Source of the DNA: Rifleibacterium sp035352635
GTDB taxonomy: Bacteria > Muiribacteriota > Ozemobacteria > Ozemobacterales > Ozemobacteraceae
Direction: 5' to 3'
Assembly: GCA_035352635.1 (NCBI GenBank)
Contig: DAOPYA010000026.1
Span: 1 to 48,402, forward strand
DNA length: 48,402 nucleotides
The position numbers were made by a program, and so were the translations under genes. Shown here in pieces: positions 43,169-48,402 of this stretch; positions within the stretch are counted from its first letter, which is position 1; each line of letters starts with the position of its first letter. Under the pieces are notes generated by a model. The model ran no database searches and had not been told where the DNA came from. It saw nothing but the letters and a program-made list of their open reading frames with translations.

Positions 43169-44707
43169 TTAAAATTTCGAGCTGGCGAGCAGGGCGCCAA
43201 TATCTGCGTAAGCGTGAACCGGAGGGATAACCACCTCACCATCGCGGTTAATGGCGCCGGTTTTGCCATGCCAGTTGAAAATAAAAAAGCGTTTGTAACC
43301 TTTGGTTTCAAAGAGTTCAAGCTGCTTTGCTTCAAGCTCAGGTGAAGTTTCATCGTCTTCGTAAAACCATGTGTGATCGGCGTAGTTTTGCCAGGCAACA
43401 ACGTTAAAGTCTCTATCGACAATAGACAAAACCGACTTCGAGAGTGCCCTTTTCAGCTTGGGGTCAGCGTTATTCAAGGTGATTCTGACTCGCGCAAAAC
43501 CGTTTTTAAATGGGTACGCGTCAGCATATACCGGGGCAACGACAAAATGGCCGTTGATATCGATAAAACCCCATGCATGACCGTATGCGGCCGGGAAAGG
43601 TTGAGAAAACTCGCTGTCAGCAATCGGCGTAAAAGTATCTGGCAGTGAAAATTTGAACCAGTGACCGTCTTTCTTAACCAACGAATTGAGTCGGCGCGAA
43701 GGTACCCTTTCATCATTATCAATGAAAAATGAAAATGCCTGCTCAAGTTCCGTGGCAACAATGACTTGACCATCGGCGTTTATATAACCCCACTTCCCTT
43801 CAAGACGGCAGGCGGCCAGGCGCTCAGCCCGGCGCCAGCGCGACCCTGAAAAGGGTTTTACTTCTTCGAAGCGCGCAGAAACAGCGGTGAGGCCGGTTGA
43901 ATTTATAAAGCCCCAGCGGTCGCCGTTTCTGAAAGGCAGCATTCGGCCGCTTGCTTCCAGCAGTCCGTCGAAGACATTGATATAATTGTCATACCAGTCC
44001 TCTTCAAGATACCAGCCGATATGATCAAACACAGGTTCAAGAACTACCGAACCGTTCTTGCGCAGGTAACCCCAGCGGTCGCCCTGGCGATAAAGAGTCA
44101 ACAGCGATTGCCGGTTAAAAGGCAGTATTTCATCATAAACCGCAGGGGCTACCCAGTCACCGTGCTGCGAGATCAGCCCAAATTTTGCAGTACCGCTGGT
44201 CACATTCACTGCCGGCCGCACCGGTTGCTCAAAAGCAAGAAACATAAAACTGAAAAACAAGAGAATCGCCAGCAACGACCCGAAAAATAAGTTGCGCACA
44301 ACCCGGCTTTTCCAGGGCCAGTCACTGAAATGCCCCCAGCTGAACATCAACGCGAAACCCCACCCCAGCACGGGCATGCAGCACAACATTGTCAGAATAA
44401 GCATATCGAACGGAAAAGAAAAAACCGCGAGCAGACGGTTTTTAATGCGCCGTTCGGAGGCAATAGAACTTTTGACCAGCGTTGAGTTGTAATACTCGCA
44501 GTAGCCGAATAAATGGCGTAACAGATTAAACACCTGCATGCTGATAGCCGACAGCCAGACAAACGCTGTCATAACAATAAAAGCCTGTTCGTAAAACAGG
44601 TTATTTATAGCCGGAACCAGTGGCCAGGCCAGAAGTCGTGCCAGTGCAACCGCAAACAGCGGGTTTATGAGAATGGCAAATGGCAGGCTGTAAAAAAAGT
44701 CGATCAA
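43169..44707 (-). CDS. Membrane-anchored WG-repeat protein
   Basis: A 512-residue protein. Residues about 1-165 carry about four hydrophobic segments, including AILINPLFAVALARLLAWPL and LFFGSLLAILLFFSFMFLAF. The rest contains WG repeats, four clear ones (DRWGYLRKNG, DRWGFINSTG, GKWGYINADG, HAWGFIDING) and degenerate ones (AKFGLISQHGDW; GKTGAINRDGEVVIPP near the end). WG repeats form beta structures of unknown binding role and here probably face the periplasm. The start is TTG 44707, in a TTGA overlap with the upstream stop, with AAGGA 9 bases upstream. Coupling to the spermidine synthase-like gene suggests a shared role. Confidence 0.88.
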   Translation of the reverse strand: MIDFFYSLPFAILINPLFAVALARLLAWPLVPAINNLFYEQAFIVMTAFVWLSAISMQVFNLLRHLFGYCEYYNSTLVKSSIASERRIKNRLLAVFSFPFDMLILTMLCCMPVLGWGFALMFSWGHFSDWPWKSRVVRNLFFGSLLAILLFFSFMFLAFEQPVRPAVNVTSGTAKFGLISQHGDWVAPAVYDEILPFNRQSLLTLYRQGDRWGYLRKNGSVVLEPVFDHIGWYLEEDWYDNYINVFDGLLEASGRMLPFRNGDRWGFINSTGLTAVSARFEEVKPFSGSRWRRAERLAACRLEGKWGYINADGQVIVATELEQAFSFFIDNDERVPSRRLNSLVKKDGHWFKFSLPDTFTPIADSEFSQPFPAAYGHAWGFIDINGHFVVAPVYADAYPFKNGFARVRITLNNADPKLKRALSKSVLSIVDRDFNVVAWQNYADHTWFYEDDETSPELEAKQLELFETKGYKRFFIFNWHGKTGAINRDGEVVIPPVHAYADIGALLASSKF

Positions 44708-46284
44708 CCGAGGTTTTCCTTTACAGCGGCAATCAGTCTGGCGATAATCTCGTGCCAGGCTTCGCGAACTTGCTCATTAAGCATTTTAAAGCCGATCAGC
44801 TCGACCGGCGCCAGATCATCGGTCAGAATCAGCTGTGACGGCGTCGCGAGTGTAAGCCCTGCCGCAGCTTTTTCCGCAAGGCTGAAGAGCGGGTGCTCGG
44901 CCGGCAGAACCGCGGTGCGGCTCTTAAAGGTATCGAGCATTTTCGGGTTGTTCATGGCAAAAATAATGCGGTTGTAATAGTCAGGATGATCGCAGACAAC
45001 AACTTCAGAAAAAACGCATTTGAGAGTGCCGGTCAAATAATCGATCAGGTCAGGCCGAAACGGTGAGCGCAAGTTAACGTTGATCGCCAGAACCCCGTCT
45101 TCGTCAAGAATCCCGGCGAGTCTGACAAAAAATTCCCGGGTGGCCATGTGAAACGGGTAGGTAACATCCTGAAAAGCATCAAGAAAAATGATGCGGTAGC
45201 GGTTATCGGTGCGGTTCACAAAAACCCGGCCATCTTCGACGAAAACCCTGGCATCAGAATCTTTGAGGGCAAAATACTGCCGGCCCAGCCTGACTATTTC
45301 GGGGTCGATTTCAACACCATCTATAGCGCTTTCGGGGAAAAATTGCCGCGCCAGTTTGGCGTAGGTTCCGGTTGCGAAGCCGAGAACCAGGATTGGTAGT
45401 TTTTCGCTGCCCTGAACAGGCGAAAGAAAAAAGTGTGCCAGGAGCGCCATGTCGTAATAAAGCCCTGTGAGACCGGGCCCGGGCACATACATTGACTGGG
45501 TGCCGAGCAGCACGTGGGTTGACAGGGTTGTGACCGCATCATTCTTTTTAACCAGCAGGTAGTTGTAGACCGATTCGGTTTCGCAGAGCGGTGTTTCCCA
45601 GAAAGCAAAAGCAGGCAGAGTGGGCAAACTTGCGAGCAACACGACCAGCAACAGCATGATTGCGGGATTTGTCGCGGGCATTTTTCTGCGAACGGCGCCG
45701 GCCAGGGCCAGAAGCGCCAGAATACCGGCAAACAGCAAGAAGGTTTTGTCGGTTCCGAGAAACGGAATAGTCAAAAAAGTTGGCAGAAAGGTGCCGAAAA
45801 TGCTGCCAACCGTCGATAATCCGTAAATTTCGCCGGCCACCCGGCCGTTGTTTTCGAGGTTCTCGGTGGCAGTTTTAATCATACATGGCGAAGTTGCTCC
45901 GAGAATGATACATGGCGTTGCAAAGAGCGCTATGCATGAACAGAGACTGCCCACCAGAATAGCATCACCAGGAAACAGAGCAACCGCACCAACAGCAATC
46001 GCTGCCACCAGATACTTGCCAAGCAACGGGATCATGGCGATCCAGAGAGCGGCTGCCAATATCAGCTGATATAAACGTTTCGCAGGGTCATGATGGTCGG
46101 CCAGATGGCCGCCGAGAAGGTTGCCAATGCTCATGGCCACCATGATCACCCCGATAATTATGGTCCAGGTGATCATCGAGGAGCCGAAATATGGCGCCAT
46201 AAACCGACTGGAAGCTATTTCAACCCCCATGATGGCAGCACCGCATAAAAAAGTGGTCAGATAAAGAAAATAGTTTCGCTTCAT
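44704..46284 (-). CDS. Membrane-fused spermidine synthase-like protein
   Basis: A 526-residue protein. Residues about 1-215 hold seven or eight membrane segments similar to an MFS half (e.g. GVIMVAMSIGNLLGGHLAD, the GHLAD resembling the MFS loop). Residues about 290-500 are a Rossmann methyltransferase-like domain of the spermidine synthase type: ILVLGFATGTYAKLARQF (nucleotide loop), IDGVEIDPEIVRLGRQYF and IIFLDAFQ. The DAF replaces the DxY of true SpeE, and the canonical Tyr/Asp pair for putrescine is not evident, so aminopropyl transfer is doubtful. Such SpeE-MFS fusions are widespread and unassigned. It is the first gene of a - strand cluster. Confidence 0.85.
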   Translation of the reverse strand: MKRNYFLYLTTFLCGAAIMGVEIASSRFMAPYFGSSMITWTIIIGVIMVAMSIGNLLGGHLADHHDPAKRLYQLILAAALWIAMIPLLGKYLVAAIAVGAVALFPGDAILVGSLCSCIALFATPCIILGATSPCMIKTATENLENNGRVAGEIYGLSTVGSIFGTFLPTFLTIPFLGTDKTFLLFAGILALLALAGAVRRKMPATNPAIMLLLVVLLASLPTLPAFAFWETPLCETESVYNYLLVKKNDAVTTLSTHVLLGTQSMYVPGPGLTGLYYDMALLAHFFLSPVQGSEKLPILVLGFATGTYAKLARQFFPESAIDGVEIDPEIVRLGRQYFALKDSDARVFVEDGRVFVNRTDNRYRIIFLDAFQDVTYPFHMATREFFVRLAGILDEDGVLAINVNLRSPFRPDLIDYLTGTLKCVFSEVVVCDHPDYYNRIIFAMNNPKMLDTFKSRTAVLPAEHPLFSLAEKAAAGLTLATPSQLILTDDLAPVELIGFKMLNEQVREAWHEIIARLIAAVKENLG

Positions 46285-46481
46285 AGTTTCGCCTGGCTGA
46301 AAGTTGGCACCCTTGCCCGTAGCACTTTGAGATTACGCCAGATCAGATAATTTTCCAATCAGCAACCTGCAAAATTCACTGATATTTTTGCTGATCCGCC
46401 CCACCCTGCCCCCCCAAAAAAACTTTCATGGCCGGTACATGGTATTATTGCCTGAAGACGAAAGTTTTGCTGGAGGGGCTT

Positions 46482-47630
46482 ATGAAGTATCTGTTGTCTA
46501 TTATTTTGCTTATCGGTTGTCTGCTGGTTCCGGTCGTTACCATCGCGGGTGAAACCGCCGCAGTTTCCTCGGCAAACCCTCTGGCTGCCGCCAACGATCC
46601 GATAATAATCAAAAGCGGCAACAACACTGAAACTTCAGGCGAAAAACCCGGCCGGGGGCCTTTCGGCTTTCTTAAAAGTATAAAAAACACGGTCGTCGAT
46701 GGTTACAAAAAGTTTACCGGCGACGCTTCCGACCTGCTGAGCGACGTTAAAAGCAAGTTTACCGGCATGCGCGACAAATTCAGCATCGGTTTCAAAAAAT
46801 TCAAAGAATTTTTCCCCAAAATTTCGCGGCTGCCGGCACTTTTTGTTCAAGAAACCATGAGCGCAAAAAAGCGCCAGCAGCTCGAAAAGATTGCCGCGGA
46901 AAATGCCGACCATGCATGGCCACTCGATGGCGACATCGCCAACGTCGTCAACGCCCATTACACCAACACCTTTGACGAACTGAAAAAAGCACTCGAGAGT
47001 GACTGCAACTGGTTCGAATGCGATGTCAGACCCGAAGGGCCACTGCGCCGCTACGCGCCGTTTCTCGACGGCAAGCCCAGACCGGTAACCGCGCACGACT
47101 CTTATCAGACCAATGGCATGCTGTTCGACGACTGGGTCAGAATTGTCGCCGCTTCGGGCCGCGGTATCAAGGTCGATCTCAAAGATAATTCAGCCCTCGA
47201 TGGCGTGCTGGCAACCCTGAAGAAATATCAGGTCGATGAGCGCCGCATTATCCTCAACATTAACGTCAGCCAGCCCGGCAACGGGCCAAAGGCCGGCGAA
47301 GATGCCCGCTTAAAAAAGATCCGCAAAGAGTTTCCCGGCTGCCGTATCAAGCTTTCACCGGGCGGTGGCAGCAGCAAAGATGGCAAATACACCGACGCAG
47401 CGGTTGCCCGACTGATTGAATACGCAAAGGCTGCGGGCAAACCGGTAATGTATGCACTGCGTGCCGAGTGGGTAACCCCCGAAATCGTTAAAAAACTTGA
47501 ACCTTATGGCAACGTATCAATCTGGAACAGCCCCTCTACTTTCGACCCAACCGATGTCAAAAAAGAAGTCGACAGATTCAGAAGCTGGGGCGCGACCGGC
47601 ATGATCGACCTGATGACCAGCCACCACTGA
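46482..47630 (+). CDS. Exported FAM151/menorin-like (PLC-fold) protein
   Basis: The start is ATG 46482 with GGAGG 5 bases upstream, giving 382 residues; the frame is open 54 bases further but without a site. A signal peptide (about 1-22, LLSIILLIGCLLVPVVTIA) is followed by a Lys/Phe-rich helical stretch. The C-terminal domain (about 150-382) reads DGDIANVVNAHYTNTFDELKKAL, WFECDVRP, TAHDSYQ, GIKVDLKD, ILNINVSQPG and VSIWNSPSTF. This order (DGD, N-A-H, E-x-D-V, A-H, K-D-K/L, N-W-S/N-S) matches the FAM151/DUF2181 family, best known in animals, of the PI-PLC/GDPD TIM-barrel superfamily. A phosphodiesterase-like activity is possible. It diverges from the SpeE-like gene. Confidence 0.78.
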   Translation: MKYLLSIILLIGCLLVPVVTIAGETAAVSSANPLAAANDPIIIKSGNNTETSGEKPGRGPFGFLKSIKNTVVDGYKKFTGDASDLLSDVKSKFTGMRDKFSIGFKKFKEFFPKISRLPALFVQETMSAKKRQQLEKIAAENADHAWPLDGDIANVVNAHYTNTFDELKKALESDCNWFECDVRPEGPLRRYAPFLDGKPRPVTAHDSYQTNGMLFDDWVRIVAASGRGIKVDLKDNSALDGVLATLKKYQVDERRIILNINVSQPGNGPKAGEDARLKKIRKEFPGCRIKLSPGGGSSKDGKYTDAAVARLIEYAKAAGKPVMYALRAEWVTPEIVKKLEPYGNVSIWNSPSTFDPTDVKKEVDRFRSWGATGMIDLMTSHH

Positions 47631-47883
47631 AACGTCGGCCCGGGCAACCGGCGCCTGACCGAAGGCTCCCGGCCCGGCCAGAATCTAAACAAGAGCATGT
47701 CAAGTGTTTCCCGTCAATTCGACGGCGCTGCATGCCAGTTAGGTTGCTTTGAAACATTCAATGAGCTTTTGTAATGATACCAGCTGCGATGTTTTTGCAA
47801 CAACAAGCCAGTGAATCTGGCTAAGCAGTTTCACTGGCAAGGCAAGGGCATATTTGGCCTTCGGCTGAGTCTCTGGCAGCCTT

Positions 47884-48402
47884 CTACATTGGTGTCTGAA
47901 ACAGTATCCAGGTGTATAAAACATAGGAAGCGAGAAGCAGCACGCCTTCAAAGCGGCTTATTGAAAACCCGCTGCGCATTATAGGCAGACAGGCAAGACT
48001 GACGACAAACATGTAGGGGCAGTCTATGCTTGCCATGTGCTGCGAAACGTCGAGCGGCAGAATCATGCCCGCCAGACCGAGAATACCCAGAATATTGAAA
48101 ATATTCGAACCGACGACGTTGCCAATGGCAATATCAGACTGGCCGCGCAGAGCCGCAACCACAGAAGTTGCCAGTTCCGGGAGCGAAGTGCCCGCTGCAA
48201 TCAGCGTCAGACCGATAACTTCATCAGAAATACCGGCATTTTTGGCAATGGCAACTGACCCTTGCAGCAGCAGTTTTGAACCGGCAATCATTGCCACCAG
48301 GCCCACAAAAATCAACCATATCTCGCCTTTAAGACTCATGGGAACGGCGGTTTCCGCTTCACCGGCGCTCGGGGCTTCTTCAGGCGGCACTTCACCAGGC
48401 GC
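47884..48402 (-). CDS. Na+/Ca2+ exchanger family antiporter (C-terminal half, truncated by window edge)
   Basis: The frame is open to the window end, so the start lies outside. The 172 visible residues hold the second repeat of the CaCA family: about five hydrophobic segments and the alpha-2 motif GLTLIAAGTSLPELATSVVAA, followed by GNVVGSNIFNILGILGLAG. The start of the visible part is acidic/Pro-rich (PPEEAPSAGEAE), the cytosolic loop between halves. It fits the YrbG/CaxA type, exchanging Ca2+ for Na+ or H+ at the inner membrane. The 253-base gap to the FAM151-like gene shows no clear terminator. Confidence 0.9.
   Translation of the reverse strand, partial: APGEVPPEEAPSAGEAETAVPMSLKGEIWLIFVGLVAMIAGSKLLLQGSVAIAKNAGISDEVIGLTLIAAGTSLPELATSVVAALRGQSDIAIGNVVGSNIFNILGILGLAGMILPLDVSQHMASIDCPYMFVVSLACLPIMRSGFSISRFEGVLLLASYVLYTWILFQTPM

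Overview
The window is a gene-dense stretch of a bacterial chromosome with moderate G+C, about 36 protein genes and short intergenic gaps. I see no tRNA, rRNA, insertion sequence, phage gene or CRISPR array. The host is a diderm: it carries lipid A genes (lpxI, lpxB, msbA, a lipid A acyltransferase, waaA). A class I hybrid-cluster protein, a ferredoxin and a cobalamin-dependent methionine synthase suggest an anaerobic or microaerobic life. RicT/YaaT beside holB, a Hanks-type kinase and WG-repeat proteins point away from Proteobacteria. A deep-branching diderm such as Candidatus Riflebacteria is a guess I cannot test from sequence alone.

Layout. 1-1.3 kb (+): the 3' end of an unknown gene and an exported metallophosphatase, closed by a bidirectional terminator. 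1.3-7.3 kb (-): a methionine/one-carbon operon (homocysteine methyltransferase-MTHFR fusion, metH, GNAT acetyltransferase) behind a clear sigma70-type promoter. 7.4-9.3 kb (-): a secreted subtilisin and a 44-residue Cys-rich protein. 9.4-22.4 kb (-): one long, tightly coupled run: WecA/MraY-type transferase, holB, ricT, lpxI, a GnnA-like oxidoreductase, an ICMT-like methyltransferase, lpxB, msbA, a DUF374 acyltransferase, a second divergent lpxB, an lpxL-type acyltransferase and waaA. It links envelope synthesis with replication-clamp loading and RicT. 22.4-23.7 kb (-): an anion permease.

23.9-28.9 kb (+): oligoendopeptidase F, a PNKP-like 3'-phosphatase and a Ser/Thr kinase with TPRs. 29.0-36.1 kb (+): a secreted zinc phospholipase C, a CDF zinc exporter, an LplT-Aas fusion and a TylF-like methyltransferase. 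36.1-37.0 kb (-): an unknown protein that may be translated from a leaderless mRNA. 37.2-41.0 kb: a nitrosative-stress module of ferredoxin, cupin and hcp (-), divergent from an HcpR-type Crp/Fnr regulator (+). A perfect TTGAC-N4-GTCAA palindrome lies between them, placed for class II activation.

41.2-46.3 kb (-): an exported protein with seven 18-residue Trp-rich repeats, a small membrane protein, a WG-repeat membrane protein and a membrane-fused spermidine-synthase-like protein. 46.4-47.6 kb (+): an exported FAM151/menorin-like protein. 47.9 kb to the end (-): the C-terminal half of a Na+/Ca2+ exchanger.

The least explained parts are the Trp-rich repeat/WG/SpeE-like block, the second LpxB, and the two candidate leaderless genes.
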